From the NCBI GenBank assembly GCA_017394705.1, contig JAFPXH010000006.1, positions 1 to 64,000 on the forward strand: a DNA stretch of 64,000 nt, given 5' to 3'. This DNA comes from Paludibacteraceae bacterium. Lineage in GTDB: Bacteria; Bacteroidota; Bacteroidia; Bacteroidales; Paludibacteraceae. Shown here in pieces: positions 38,087 through 46,651 of the stretch; position 1 is the stretch's first letter, and each line of letters starts with the position of its first letter. Both the position numbers and the translations under genes were made by a program. The notes under the pieces were generated by a model that was not told the DNA's origin, ran no database searches, and was given only the letters and a program-made list of their open reading frames with translations.

Positions 38087-38643
38087 TTTGGGACAATAAC
38101 GAAGATATACGACTGATTGAGTGCACCAATAACCGTCGCGCCATCCAACATCATCTTAACGAATGTCGTGAAGAACGGCGTCCGTATGTGTTTGTTACGA
38201 ATACGATGACCGTCAAACCTTTAAATCGGTTGCTTGTGCCGGTTAGTATGCTGGAAGAGGAGACATACAAAGCAGAAATATGCACTTATCTGGCACGCAA
38301 AACAGGCGCACATATTATTTTGCTCAAGGCGCATGACTATGGTACTCATGCACAACAGAACGTCAACCGTATCGTTACACATATCAAAGCAATTGCTGAA
38401 CGCAGCGGAGAAAACATCTCATACGAAATCGTGGAAGCGCACAAAGATTCATTCTCCCTCATTAAAGAAGCCAGCGAACGCCAACGGGATTTTCGCCATG
38501 ACTTGTTAATCCTTACCGCTAGCCGCGACTATGGATTGGATGATATTATATTTGGTCCTCCAGAGCAACATGCTATTCGTCGTGCATTGGTACCGGTAAT
38601 GCTTGTTAATCCACGAGAAGATCTATTTTCTCTTTGCGACTAA
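38083..38643 (+). CDS. UspA-like universal stress family protein
   Basis: 186-residue cytoplasmic alpha/beta protein. RLLVPVSMLEEETYKAEICT and HIILLKAH fit the first Rossmann-like strands, and LLILTAS...IFGPPEQHAIRRALVPVMLVNPR fits the C-terminal strand-helix-strand of Bacteroidetes universal stress proteins. The nucleotide-binding glycine motif is replaced by IIFGPPEQ, so ATP binding is doubtful. Coupled to mltG by a 4-nt overlap. Exact role unknown. Confidence 0.7.
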   Translation: MIWDNNEDIRLIECTNNRRAIQHHLNECREERRPYVFVTNTMTVKPLNRLLVPVSMLEEETYKAEICTYLARKTGAHIILLKAHDYGTHAQQNVNRIVTHIKAIAERSGENISYEIVEAHKDSFSLIKEASERQRDFRHDLLILTASRDYGLDDIIFGPPEQHAIRRALVPVMLVNPREDLFSLCD

Positions 38644-38770
38644 CAAAATGAAACATCATATGCAGAGTGTATAACAAAATGATACATTCATAGCAAAATT
38701 ATACAAAATGTGTTATTTTGCAAAGTACATTTAGCATTTTTGTCTTTTTCGGCACTTTTTTACGAAAATA

Positions 38771-38802
38771 TTTGGAAGGTTGATGAAAAAGCAGTACTTT
38801 TG
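38771..38802 (+). promoter_or_regulatory. Promoter of candidate small RNA
   Basis: TTTG at 38771, 20 nt, TACTTTTG at 38795-38802. Confidence 0.65.
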
Positions 38803-38807
38803 CACCG

Positions 38808-38880
38808 TGTTTTTCATGGTATTAGATTTAAGGTTAAATGAAAAGGTTGGGTTGTCGTGAGACAACCTTCTTTTTTTTTT
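38808..38880 (+). ncRNA. Candidate ~73-nt small RNA or attenuator
   Basis: A consensus promoter is followed within about 75 nt by a strong intrinsic terminator: GGTTGTC, loop GTGA, GACAACC, then TTC and ten Ts (38850-38880). No conserved ORF lies between. A second promoter (38938-38968) serves the next gene, so this transcript seems self-contained. An alternative pairing AAGGTTG/CAACCTT overlaps the terminator stem. The upstream spacer (38644-38770) holds repeated ACAAAATG motifs and no gene. Confidence 0.5.
38850..38880 (+). terminator. Intrinsic terminator of the candidate RNA
   Basis: 7-bp stem with a GTGA tetraloop followed by a ten-base T-run. Confidence 0.8.
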
Positions 38881-38937
38881 ACGTAGTTATAATACTACAC
38901 TTAATCGAAAAAAAGAAGGATACCCTTCTTTATTTTC

Positions 38938-38968
38938 TTGCATATGTCAAAAAAATGTTGTACCTTTG
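38938..38968 (+). promoter_or_regulatory. Promoter of acyltransferase gene
   Basis: TTGCATAT at 38938, TACCTTTG at 38961-38968, 20 nt after the TTG core. Confidence 0.75.
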
Positions 38969-38999
38969 CCCCCGATTTTGTGTGCATAGGATAGAGAGA

Positions 39000-40004
39000 A
39001 TGGCTAAGATACAAGATAGGAATCGATTATACGCCTTTTTGCGGCCGTATGTAGATTGGATGTTCCGGCATTCGTACCGGCATATTCAGTATGTTGGTCG
39101 CGAGAATATTCCTACCGACGGAGCAATTATATTTGCCCCCAATCACACCAATGCGCTGTGCGATGCGATGGCTGTTTTAGGTATAGATCACCGGCAAAAA
39201 GTGTTCGTAGCTCGCGCAGATATATTCCGAAATCCAAGGCAAGCAAAAATTCTTCGATGGCTGAAGATTATGCCAATCCGTCGCGTGCGTGACGGATTGG
39301 ATGAGGTGCGGCATAACGACGAAACTATTGATAATGCAGTCGATTCTCTGCGTGACGGTGTACCGTTCTGCATTTTACCGGAAGGCACACATCGTCCAAT
39401 GCATTCACTGTTGCCATTAGGTAAAGGAATTTTCCGCATCGCTTTGCGCGCCAACGATGAATTCGGAAAAGATAAACCCATCTACATTGTGCCGATAGGA
39501 TTGGAATACGGAGATTACTTCCATCTTTGGGACAGTTTGACTGTGAACATCGGCAAACCAATCAATGTGACGCAGTTTGCAAAAGAGCATGCAGAATTAG
39601 ACCGCCCGCAGATGATTATGTTGCTGCGAGAGGAACTTACACAGCGCATGCGCGAGCAGATTCTATGGGTTCCCGATGATGATCATTACGAGGAGAACTT
39701 AGCCAAGTTGCAAGCCAACCCTCCGGCACCATTTGACAAATTCAAGCATCATCGTATGCCACATTGGTTGCTTCTGATTATTTTAATCTTGCTTTCACCG
39801 CTTTTCCTTATCAGCGCAGTCATAACTATTCCGCTATGGGGCATGTGGCTACTCATACGATGGAAAGTGAAAGACCCCGCTTTCCATAATTCAGTACAAT
39901 ATGTTTGGCAGGTAATTATTATTCCGCTGAATTTCTTTATTACGTTGCCTTTTTGGATGTTTTTACAGGAATATCTGTATCAAGTGAGAATGTTAAAACA
40001 ATAA
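39000..40004 (+). CDS. PlsC-like lysophospholipid/glycerol acyltransferase
   Basis: 334-residue membrane-associated acyltransferase. The active-site motif is PNHTNALCDAM (about residue 43; HX5D spacing, usual for this Bacteroidetes group rather than HX4D). The second motif ILPEGTHRP replaces the classical FPEGTR. Two C-terminal membrane helices (about 257-285 and 300-325) follow. It probably acylates lysophosphatidate or a related lipid. ATG at 39000 follows the promoter at 38961; an in-frame extension back to 38838 would span the promoter and terminator and is rejected. Confidence 0.85.
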   Translation: MAKIQDRNRLYAFLRPYVDWMFRHSYRHIQYVGRENIPTDGAIIFAPNHTNALCDAMAVLGIDHRQKVFVARADIFRNPRQAKILRWLKIMPIRRVRDGLDEVRHNDETIDNAVDSLRDGVPFCILPEGTHRPMHSLLPLGKGIFRIALRANDEFGKDKPIYIVPIGLEYGDYFHLWDSLTVNIGKPINVTQFAKEHAELDRPQMIMLLREELTQRMREQILWVPDDDHYEENLAKLQANPPAPFDKFKHHRMPHWLLLIILILLSPLFLISAVITIPLWGMWLLIRWKVKDPAFHNSVQYVWQVIIIPLNFFITLPFWMFLQEYLYQVRMLKQ

Positions 40005-40007
40005 TAT

Positions 40008-41180
40008 ATGATTCGTGTTTACGTTGTTATTGCCTTGTATATCTTGGTTCCGATGTTGATTATTGAGTGCTTCAAGCGCTGGACATGGATGCAGAAAATC
40101 GGGACAGTGGTTGCGGCTTACGCAGTAGGTATTCTCTTTGCATTAACCGGCTTCGTCCATTTTGAGCCCGGAACCGCAGTTGCATTGTCGTTCAGCAAGT
40201 TACAGTCGACTATCATGTCTGTTGCGGTACCATTAGCCATCCCACTGATGCTCTTCAACTGTGACTTTAAGTTATGGACCAAAGCGTTGCCCAAGACTAT
40301 CTGGTCATTGATTGGCGGGATTGTAGCAGTACTGATCGCCGTGGTCAGTGGATATTTCATCTTCCGCACGACCGATATACCAGAACTTAATAAAGTAGCT
40401 GCAATGATGACCGGTATTTATACCGGAGGCACAATGAATTTCAATGCGTTAGGAGCCTCTTTGGGTGTTGACAAAACGGTGATGGCAATTGTGTTGGCTT
40501 TTGAGATGGTACTTACCACTCCGTATATCTTTTTTATCATCGGGGGCGGGTATAAAGTATTCCGAAAAGTGTTACCTTATGAAGATGTAACGCGCAAGGG
40601 GCGAAAGGACGAAAACGTGGAGTCAAAAGATATAGAAAATTATCGTGGTATGTTTGACCGCAAGAATGTAGGCGGCATGTTCGCGGGACTAGGGCTGAGT
40701 TTATTGTTCCTCGCTATCGGTGCTGGGCTGGCATTGCTCATCACCGGCACATTGAACGAGTTAGTGGTGATTCTCACTATCACGACCTTGTCTATCATCG
40801 CCTCGTTCTTCAAGAAAGTGCGCGAGTTACCCAAAACCTTTGAATTGGGCATGTTCTTCATTCTCATTTTTTCCGTCATAGTTGCTTCTCTCTTCGATAT
40901 TCATAGTGTGAATGGAGGATCACTGATGATTGGGCTGTTTGTACTATGGGTTATGCTTTGTGCTGCCGCTTTACACTTAATTTTCTGCCGTATCGCAAAA
41001 GTAAGCGGGGACCTTTTCTGCGTCAGCCAAATAGCATTACTTTGCTCCCCACCTTTCGTGCCGCCTGTCGTAGGAGCCATGAAAAATAAGAAGGTACTGA
41101 TCTCCGGTATCGTCATCGGTTTAGTAGGTTATGCGATAGGTACTTATTTAGGTGTATTAATAGCGTTTATTCTGCCATAA
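40008..41180 (+). CDS. DUF819-family membrane protein
   Basis: 390-residue protein with about ten membrane helices. The stretches PLMLFNCDFKLW, MMTGIYTGGTMNFNALG and LCSPPFVPPVVGAMKNK match the DUF819 (YjcL-like) pattern; transport function is suspected but unknown. The hydrophilic loop near residues 185-215 is encoded partly by repeat-like GGGCGAAA/GGACGAAA units. It starts 4 nt after the acyltransferase gene, forming an operon that continues to 43695. Confidence 0.85.
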   Translation: MIRVYVVIALYILVPMLIIECFKRWTWMQKIGTVVAAYAVGILFALTGFVHFEPGTAVALSFSKLQSTIMSVAVPLAIPLMLFNCDFKLWTKALPKTIWSLIGGIVAVLIAVVSGYFIFRTTDIPELNKVAAMMTGIYTGGTMNFNALGASLGVDKTVMAIVLAFEMVLTTPYIFFIIGGGYKVFRKVLPYEDVTRKGRKDENVESKDIENYRGMFDRKNVGGMFAGLGLSLLFLAIGAGLALLITGTLNELVVILTITTLSIIASFFKKVRELPKTFELGMFFILIFSVIVASLFDIHSVNGGSLMIGLFVLWVMLCAAALHLIFCRIAKVSGDLFCVSQIALLCSPPFVPPVVGAMKNKKVLISGIVIGLVGYAIGTYLGVLIAFILP

Positions 41181-41190
41181 ATATTGGATT

Positions 41191-42744
41191 ATGAAAAGAT
41201 TTCTCTATATTATTCTTGCTGCGCTGGTGGTAATGCCGATGACAGCGCAGGAATCAGTAGTTGATTCAACCGTTGTTGACACTACTGCGATTGTTGTTAA
41301 GAAGCACAAGCGGAAACAGAAACCGCAGGAAGTGGATTCGCTTGGTCGCAAAATCAAAACTGGTTGGAACTTCGGTATTCTGCCGTCTATCGCCTACGAT
41401 GCCGATTATGGTTTTCAAGGTGGTGTACTTACGAATGTCTATTATTACGGAGATGGCAAACAATATCCGGAATATATCCATTCACTTTATTTTGAGGCAG
41501 CATACACAACCAAGCACCACGGTATATTCCGTTTTAATTATGACTCTAAATATCTGATTCCCGGCTATCGTTTGACCTTAGACGCCACTTATCTGCCGGA
41601 CGCGATGTGCGATTTTTATGGTTTTAACGGTTTCCAATCCAAGTATAACTCCACATGGCATAGTTGGAATAAGAATCCGGATAAAATGCCATTTAAAGAG
41701 GACTATCGCACACGCGTATTTTATAAGTACAAACGTGACCTTATTCGCGTAGCCGGAGATATAGAGGGGACCATATACAAGGACCTCAAGTGGAACGCAG
41801 GATTGGGTGTTGTGGGCTATTTGATTGATGATTGCGACATCAATATGCTCAACGGAAAGAACACTTACACAGACACACTGCCACGATGGGGACAGAAAGC
41901 CCTTAATCCAAATGAAGAATTACTCTATGACAAGTACAAAACTTGGGGGTTGATTGGCGATGACGAAAAGAATGGCGGTTGGCATCCGTATGTGCGTGTC
42001 GGGCTCACATACGACACGCGTGATAAGCGACAGGGACCCAACAAAGGAATCTACACAGATTTGTTTTTTACCTATTCGGCAGCGTTCAATGCGGCCTATG
42101 GTCAGCAGGCTTCGGCGGGGTATAACCACTTGCAGTTTAATTTCACCTTCCGTCATTATGTGCCTTGTTATTACGACAAAAACGGTATTAACCGCGTGAC
42201 GTTTGCTTACCGTCTTGGGCTACAAAATAATATTGCCGGGCGTTCGCCGTTCTACATGAACAACTACCTGAATACCCTCTTTATCCAGCGTGTGTATTAT
42301 GAAGGATTAGGCGGAGGCAACTCGGTACGTGGTATGATGGCTAACCGTATATTGGCAGACGGCTTTGCATTTGTCAATATTGAATTCCGGTTCCGCATAG
42401 TGGATTTCGATATTAAACATCAGCATTTTTATATCGGCTTGAATCCCTTCTTCGACATGGGTGTAATCACTCAACCGTACAACCTTGATAAGTTAGTAGA
42501 ATATCATACGCATGGCAATTACTCCACCCTCCGCGAGAGTGTGGCTGCAGCTGGAGATAATTATGACGATTATTTCACCACTGACCCTAAACGGATTTAT
42601 TATCCGCACATGACTGCGGGTGTGGGATTGAAAATAGGCATGAACGAAAATTTTGTGCTCTCTGCTGATTGGGGTATGCCTATCGACAAGCAAGACAATG
42701 CTAAATATGCCAATTTTTATGTAAAGATGGGATATTTATTCTAA
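41191..42744 (+). CDS. Omp85-like outer-membrane barrel protein
   Basis: 517 residues. Signal peptide (about 1-20), a short Lys-rich stretch, then a beta barrel. GGGNSVRGMM resembles the loop-6 RG motif of Omp85 barrels, and the C-terminus (YANFYVKMGYLF) ends in Phe as outer-membrane proteins do. No POTRA domains are visible, so it is a BamA/TamA-family barrel without them. Function unknown; outer-membrane insertion or lipid export are possibilities. It lies 11 nt after the DUF819 gene. Confidence 0.8.
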   Translation: MKRFLYIILAALVVMPMTAQESVVDSTVVDTTAIVVKKHKRKQKPQEVDSLGRKIKTGWNFGILPSIAYDADYGFQGGVLTNVYYYGDGKQYPEYIHSLYFEAAYTTKHHGIFRFNYDSKYLIPGYRLTLDATYLPDAMCDFYGFNGFQSKYNSTWHSWNKNPDKMPFKEDYRTRVFYKYKRDLIRVAGDIEGTIYKDLKWNAGLGVVGYLIDDCDINMLNGKNTYTDTLPRWGQKALNPNEELLYDKYKTWGLIGDDEKNGGWHPYVRVGLTYDTRDKRQGPNKGIYTDLFFTYSAAFNAAYGQQASAGYNHLQFNFTFRHYVPCYYDKNGINRVTFAYRLGLQNNIAGRSPFYMNNYLNTLFIQRVYYEGLGGGNSVRGMMANRILADGFAFVNIEFRFRIVDFDIKHQHFYIGLNPFFDMGVITQPYNLDKLVEYHTHGNYSTLRESVAAAGDNYDDYFTTDPKRIYYPHMTAGVGLKIGMNENFVLSADWGMPIDKQDNAKYANFYVKMGYLF

Positions 42745-42756
42745 CCCATAAACGAC

Positions 42757-43695
42757 ATGGTTATGAAACCTGTTTTTATTACACTACTGCTTACATTAAC
42801 GTTCTGTGCGAGCGCTTTGGCCCGGCAGACGTATGCATTTGTTGAGCGCGACTCAACTATTTATCTGGACGTTTACCCTCCTACAACAGAACCGAACGGA
42901 TATACCTATGTGCACATGTTTGGCGGAGGGTTTCTCTTCGGCTCTCGCCAACGCCCGTGGGACATGGATTACTGTCGCAAGTTGGCGGAACGGGGTTATA
43001 CAGCTGTTGCCATAGACTATCGCCTTGGGCTGAAAGGGGAAACGAACGTAGGAATTCATGCCGTCGGAGCTTTGGAAAAAGCGGTGTATATGGCTTCTGC
43101 CGACTGCGCTGCTGCTGTAGCGTTTTTGGTAAAACACGCTGAAGAGTTGGGCATTAATCCGGATAAAATTATCCTTAGCGGCTCTTCAGCCGGGGCAATC
43201 ACAGCACTAATGACAGACTACGGTCGATGCAATGCACTATCATACGTAGACGAGCTGCCTAAAGGCTGGAAACCTGCTGGTGTCGTGGCTTATAGCGGAG
43301 CTATTTATTCCGTTTTGGGAGGACTCAAATGGGCTGAGCCACCCGCGCCGACACTTCTCTGGCATGGTACAGTAGACAAACTAGTGACATATAAGAAGAT
43401 TGAGTTTGGTAAACGCGGGTTCTATGGAGCCAATGCCATTGCTGCCAAAATGGAGAAAAATGGATATCGGTACGCTATTTATCGTTACAAAGGATTGGGA
43501 CACGAAGTCAGTATGGGTGGTCCGATGACTATGGATGAATTAGACTTGTTTGTCAAGCAGTACATCACGGACGCTAGAGCACTGCACACAGATATAACCG
43601 TCATAGATGATTCTATCAAGCCCAGTGCATGGACATATATAACGGTAAAGGATCTGTATAAGAAAAAGCAATCATCACCCATTGCCAACCAATAA
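42757..43695 (+). CDS. Secreted alpha/beta-hydrolase (esterase/lipase-like)
   Basis: 312 residues with a signal peptide (about 1-22). Alpha/beta-hydrolase fold: the oxyanion segment HMFGGGFLFG replaces the usual HGGGF, the nucleophile serine is in ILSGSSAGAITA (about residue 146), and a likely catalytic His is in GLGHEVSMGG (about 249). It probably hydrolyses a carboxylic ester in the periplasm or outside. ATG at 42763 is an alternative start. It is last in the 39000-43695 operon. Confidence 0.82.
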   Translation: MVMKPVFITLLLTLTFCASALARQTYAFVERDSTIYLDVYPPTTEPNGYTYVHMFGGGFLFGSRQRPWDMDYCRKLAERGYTAVAIDYRLGLKGETNVGIHAVGALEKAVYMASADCAAAVAFLVKHAEELGINPDKIILSGSSAGAITALMTDYGRCNALSYVDELPKGWKPAGVVAYSGAIYSVLGGLKWAEPPAPTLLWHGTVDKLVTYKKIEFGKRGFYGANAIAAKMEKNGYRYAIYRYKGLGHEVSMGGPMTMDELDLFVKQYITDARALHTDITVIDDSIKPSAWTYITVKDLYKKKQSSPIANQ

Positions 43696-43722
43696 GGCGA
43701 GAATATACCCTCCTATTACGCG

Positions 43723-43748
43723 AAAAAGGCACCGTCCGGTGCCTTTTT
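43723..43748. terminator. Bidirectional terminator
   Basis: AAAAAGGCACC, loop GTCC, GGTGCCTTTTT: an 11-bp perfect stem with a T-run on either strand. It lies between the esterase gene and the convergent tRNA-Ser. Confidence 0.9.
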
Positions 43749-43751
43749 CTG

Positions 43752-43838
<87 letters not shown>

Positions 43839-43877
43839 GGTTGATAACTGAAATCTGCTTTCATCCAAAAGCGGGTG

Positions 43878-43909
43878 CAAAAGTAATACATTTTTTTGAT
43901 ATGAGCAAA
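43878..43909 (-). promoter_or_regulatory. Promoter of tRNA-Ser
   Basis: Minus-strand TTTG (43909-43906), 20 nt, TACTTTTG (43885-43878). Confidence 0.75.
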
Positions 43910-43924
43910 TAATTTTACTTTTTT

Positions 43925-43956
43925 TTTGTCTATGTCGTAAAAAAAGAGTACTTTTG
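43925..43956 (+). promoter_or_regulatory. Promoter of CYTH gene
   Basis: TTTG at 43925, 20 nt, TACTTTTG at 43949-43956. Confidence 0.7.
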
Positions 43957-43976
43957 CAGTCTAAAACTTATAAACC

Positions 43977-44444
43977 ATGCCCCACAATACTGAAATTGAG
44001 CGGAAATTTTTAGTTTGCTCAGATGCTTTTAAGTTACAAGCCGTAGCGCTACAGCATATCGAGCAGGGTTATCTATGCAAAGACAAAGAGCGCACTATTC
44101 GCGTACGCATAAGCGACACGCGCGCGTTCATTACTATTAAATCATCCTCGTTACGCGAAGGTATCGCACGATTTGAGTGGGAGAAGGAAATTGATGTACA
44201 TGACGCACAAGAATTGATGCAGCTATGCTTGCCTGGCGTAATCAGTAAAACGCGATACATCGTACCTGCTGCTGGTACGAATGGAGAGAATCGTTGCTGG
44301 GAGATTGACGTATTCCATGGGCGTTTGGAAGGACGCGTACTGGCGGAGATTGAATTAGAAAGTGATCACGAGACCTTCGAAAAACCGGATTGGTTAGGAG
44401 AAGAAGTAACGGGGTTGCCGCAATATTACAACGCAAATATGTAA
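43977..44444 (+). CDS. CYTH-domain phosphohydrolase (triphosphate tunnel enzyme)
   Basis: 155-residue cytoplasmic protein. The signature ExExK appears as EIERKFLV at residues 5-12. Further basic and acidic tunnel residues follow: RTIRVRI, ITIKS, FEWEKEI and LAEIELES. The family binds triphosphates with divalent metal; small stand-alone members usually split inorganic tripolyphosphate. It has its own promoter, which nearly abuts the divergent tRNA-Ser promoter. Confidence 0.9.
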   Translation: MPHNTEIERKFLVCSDAFKLQAVALQHIEQGYLCKDKERTIRVRISDTRAFITIKSSSLREGIARFEWEKEIDVHDAQELMQLCLPGVISKTRYIVPAAGTNGENRCWEIDVFHGRLEGRVLAEIELESDHETFEKPDWLGEEVTGLPQYYNANM

Positions 44445-44490
44445 GGAAAAGGTATTTCTTTCCACTTTTTACAAAAAAGTTGCCTAAATA

Positions 44491-44522
44491 TTTGCGTATG
44501 TAAAAAAAAAGCAGTACCTTTG
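44491..44522 (+). promoter_or_regulatory. Promoter of tRNA-Lys
   Basis: TTTG at 44491, 20 nt, TACCTTTG at 44515-44522. Confidence 0.75.
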
Positions 44523-44552
44523 CACCCGCTTTCAAAAAAGAGCTTTTGAATT

Positions 44553-44625
44553 GTCTTCCTAGCTCAGTTGGTAGAGCAACTGACTCTTAATCAGTGGGTC
44601 GAGGGTTCGAGCCCCTCGGAGGACA
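44553..44625 (+). tRNA. tRNA-Lys (anticodon CUU)
   Basis: Acceptor GTCTTCC/GGAGGAC, D-arm GCTC..GAGC, anticodon stem ACTGA/TCAGT with loop CTCTTAA, T-arm GAGGG-TTCGAGC-CCCTC, discriminator A. CCA is not encoded. Confidence 0.95.
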
Positions 44626-44630
44626 CAAAA

Positions 44631-44658
44631 GGACATCCATTCGGGTGTTCTTTTTTTT
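44631..44658 (+). terminator. Terminator of tRNA-Lys
   Basis: GGACATCC, loop ATTC, GGGTGTTC (8 bp with wobbles), then eight Ts. Confidence 0.8.
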
Positions 44659-44659
44659 G

Positions 44660-45370
44660 CTACAAACTCTCCGCAAAGCGTTCTGCTTCGACCAACTGCT
44701 CTATTTTGCCGACATCCATCATACTATAGTTTGCAGGCACATAGGCGCGCAAAGGTATCGTATCCATAATGTCAAGATAAAAGGAGATTAGGGAAAACTT
44801 GTCCTCTGTTTTTTGCCGCAATAACGCCAACGTTGCCGGATTAAGTATCTGAAGTCCGCTAAACGCCAAATGCCGACCGTCTGCGCCTTTCTGCTCACCG
44901 GTAGCAATATTGGTCCACCCTTGCAATAATCCTTGTTCATTAAAACAAAGGTAACGTTGCGTAGTACGTTCGCTCACCACCAAAAGACTTGTACCTGTTT
45001 GCTTGTAAGCGTTAATAAGATCACGAAGATTGATATTAGAGAGAATATCCACATTACATGCTAAAACAGGCTCATTTTCAAACCATTTCATCGCTTTTCG
45101 CAGCCCACCACCCGTTTCTAATAAAGCATCTCGTTCATCGGAAACGATAATATTACAACCCCATCCGTTATTCGTACGAATTGCGTCAATTATCTGATCA
45201 GGGAAATGGTGCACATTGACCACTATGTCGGTAATTCCGGCATTATGCAGCTGCTCCACTTGCCATTGCAGCAAAGGCTTGCCGGCTAACGGGACCAGCG
45301 CTTTGGGCATTGTTTCAGTCAGGGGTTTGAGGCGTGTGCCCAAACCCGCAGCAAAAATCATCGCACGCAT
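44660..45370 (-). CDS. MurU-like sugar-1-phosphate nucleotidyltransferase
   Basis: 236-residue cytoplasmic nucleotidyltransferase. The GT-A nucleotide-binding signature is IFAAGLGTRLKPLTETMPKA (residues 5-24); the catalytic Asp is probably in CNVDI. The nearest functional analogue is MurU, which makes UDP-N-acetylmuramic acid from MurNAc-1-phosphate in the recycling bypass. It is the third gene in a cluster with an AmgK-like kinase and a RapZ-C protein and overlaps the latter by 13 nt. Substrate assignment rests on context. Confidence 0.8.
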   Translation of the reverse strand: MRAMIFAAGLGTRLKPLTETMPKALVPLAGKPLLQWQVEQLHNAGITDIVVNVHHFPDQIIDAIRTNNGWGCNIIVSDERDALLETGGGLRKAMKWFENEPVLACNVDILSNINLRDLINAYKQTGTSLLVVSERTTQRYLCFNEQGLLQGWTNIATGEQKGADGRHLAFSGLQILNPATLALLRQKTEDKFSLISFYLDIMDTIPLRAYVPANYSMMDVGKIEQLVEAERFAESL

Positions 45371-45750
45371 AACTCTCTATGAATTAATTCGATGTGCACT
45401 GCGTATTTCTCCTGTAAATGACGGGCCATATGCTCTGCACAATAGACAGAACGGTGCTGACCGCCTGTACATCCGAATGAGACCTGAAGATGAGTAAATC
45501 CACGCTCAAGGAAGCGCTCTACATGATGGTCAACAAGTTTATCTACTGACGCCAGAAACGTCAGTATCTCACCATCGTTCTCCAGGAAATCAATCACCGG
45601 CTGATCAAGACCCGTCATTGTTTTGAACTGCTCGTATTTACCGGGGTTGTGGGTGGAGCGGCAGTCAAAGACATAACCTCCACCATTACCGGATTCATCA
45701 GCGGGGATGCCTCGCTTAAAAGAGAAGGAGTAAATCGTTACTGAGAGCAT
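45358..45750 (-). CDS. Stand-alone RapZ C-terminal domain protein
   Basis: 130 residues corresponding to only the C-terminal half of RapZ: VFDCRSTHNPG, FKTMTGLD and HLQVSFGCTGGQHRSVYCAE. The N-terminal P-loop kinase half is absent. In E. coli the C-terminal domain binds glucosamine-6-phosphate and small RNAs to control GlmS. Here it lies between an AmgK-like kinase (35-nt overlap) and a MurU-like gene (13-nt overlap), which points to amino-sugar or wall-precursor sensing. ATG at 45750 is needed to include the first strand (VTIYSFSFKRGIP). Confidence 0.85.
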   Translation of the reverse strand: MLSVTIYSFSFKRGIPADESGNGGGYVFDCRSTHNPGKYEQFKTMTGLDQPVIDFLENDGEILTFLASVDKLVDHHVERFLERGFTHLQVSFGCTGGQHRSVYCAEHMARHLQEKYAVHIELIHRELCVR

Positions 45751-46651
45751 ATAAATATGGGTATTCGTCTTTTAATTGCTGAAGAATCGAGTGCAAATTC
45801 CTCAGTGCGTGAGGAATAGATTCCAGAAAATGAGGTTTGCGTTCAAAATAGCCCCTGTATCCGTAAGCACCAAGCACTTGAAGTGTTCTGAGTAACACAA
45901 AATGCGGGAGTGCCGCTCGCCAGTCACTTTCTTTCAAACTGGGCTGAAGAGTATGCAATTCGTTCAGATAGGAATCAATGAGTTCGGTGCGCAGAGCCGC
46001 GGGAATATTCGCTTTCGCTTGCCATAGGAACGAAGCCACGTCATATGGCGTAGGCCCACGACGACCGCCCTGAAAATCTATAAAATAAGGATGACCGTCT
46101 TTGAGCATCACATTACGACTTTGAAAGTCGCGATACAAAAACGCATCTGACGGTTGTGCCAAAATCATATGAACAATCCTATCAAACTCATCTTCCAGAG
46201 CAGGCTCAGAGAATTCAATCTTAGTACCTTTGAGAAAGCAATATTTAAAATAATTGAGATCCCAGCGAATAGAACGCTCATCCATAGCCGGTACTGGAAA
46301 ACATACAGACCAGTCAAAATCACGAGCCCCTTCGATTTGTATATGGGCCAATGTACGGATTGTGGCTTCTAATAAGGTACGTTCCTCCGGAAGAAAACAA
46401 CCTGTCTCGCGACCATGACGAATAGCATCAAAAAGAAGAGTATCACCTAAATCCTCTTGAGTATAACTCATCTCATCGGCGCTAACGGATAATACACGCG
46501 GTACCGGCAAACCCAAGGCCACGAAATGACGGGACATATAAATGAACGCGCGGTTCTCGTCGCGGTTCGTTCCTTCTACACGAATAACCGTCTGACCATC
46601 GGCTGACAACAGACGAGTATAGATTCTATTGCTGCCTTGCTGCGCAATCAT
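45716..46651 (-). CDS. AmgK-like amino-sugar kinase (aminoglycoside phosphotransferase fold)
   Basis: 311 residues of the APH/choline-kinase fold. The N-lobe contains GSNRIYTRLL and VIRVEGTN; the catalytic loop is FLYRDFQSRNVML (D as base) and the metal site is FIDFQGGRRGP. AmgK phosphorylates MurNAc and GlcNAc at C1, feeding MurU. The order kinase, RapZ-C, nucleotidyltransferase is consistent with a cell-wall recycling operon. The start overlaps the DAG-kinase-family stop by ATGA. Confidence 0.82.
   Translation of the reverse strand: MIAQQGSNRIYTRLLSADGQTVIRVEGTNRDENRAFIYMSRHFVALGLPVPRVLSVSADEMSYTQEDLGDTLLFDAIRHGRETGCFLPEERTLLEATIRTLAHIQIEGARDFDWSVCFPVPAMDERSIRWDLNYFKYCFLKGTKIEFSEPALEDEFDRIVHMILAQPSDAFLYRDFQSRNVMLKDGHPYFIDFQGGRRGPTPYDVASFLWQAKANIPAALRTELIDSYLNELHTLQPSLKESDWRAALPHFVLLRTLQVLGAYGYRGYFERKPHFLESIPHALRNLHSILQQLKDEYPYLYALSNDLLLLF

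Noticed and set aside
38838-38999. N-terminal extension of the acyltransferase gene
   Set aside because: The extension spans an intrinsic terminator and the promoter at 38938-38968, and its residues are not family-like.
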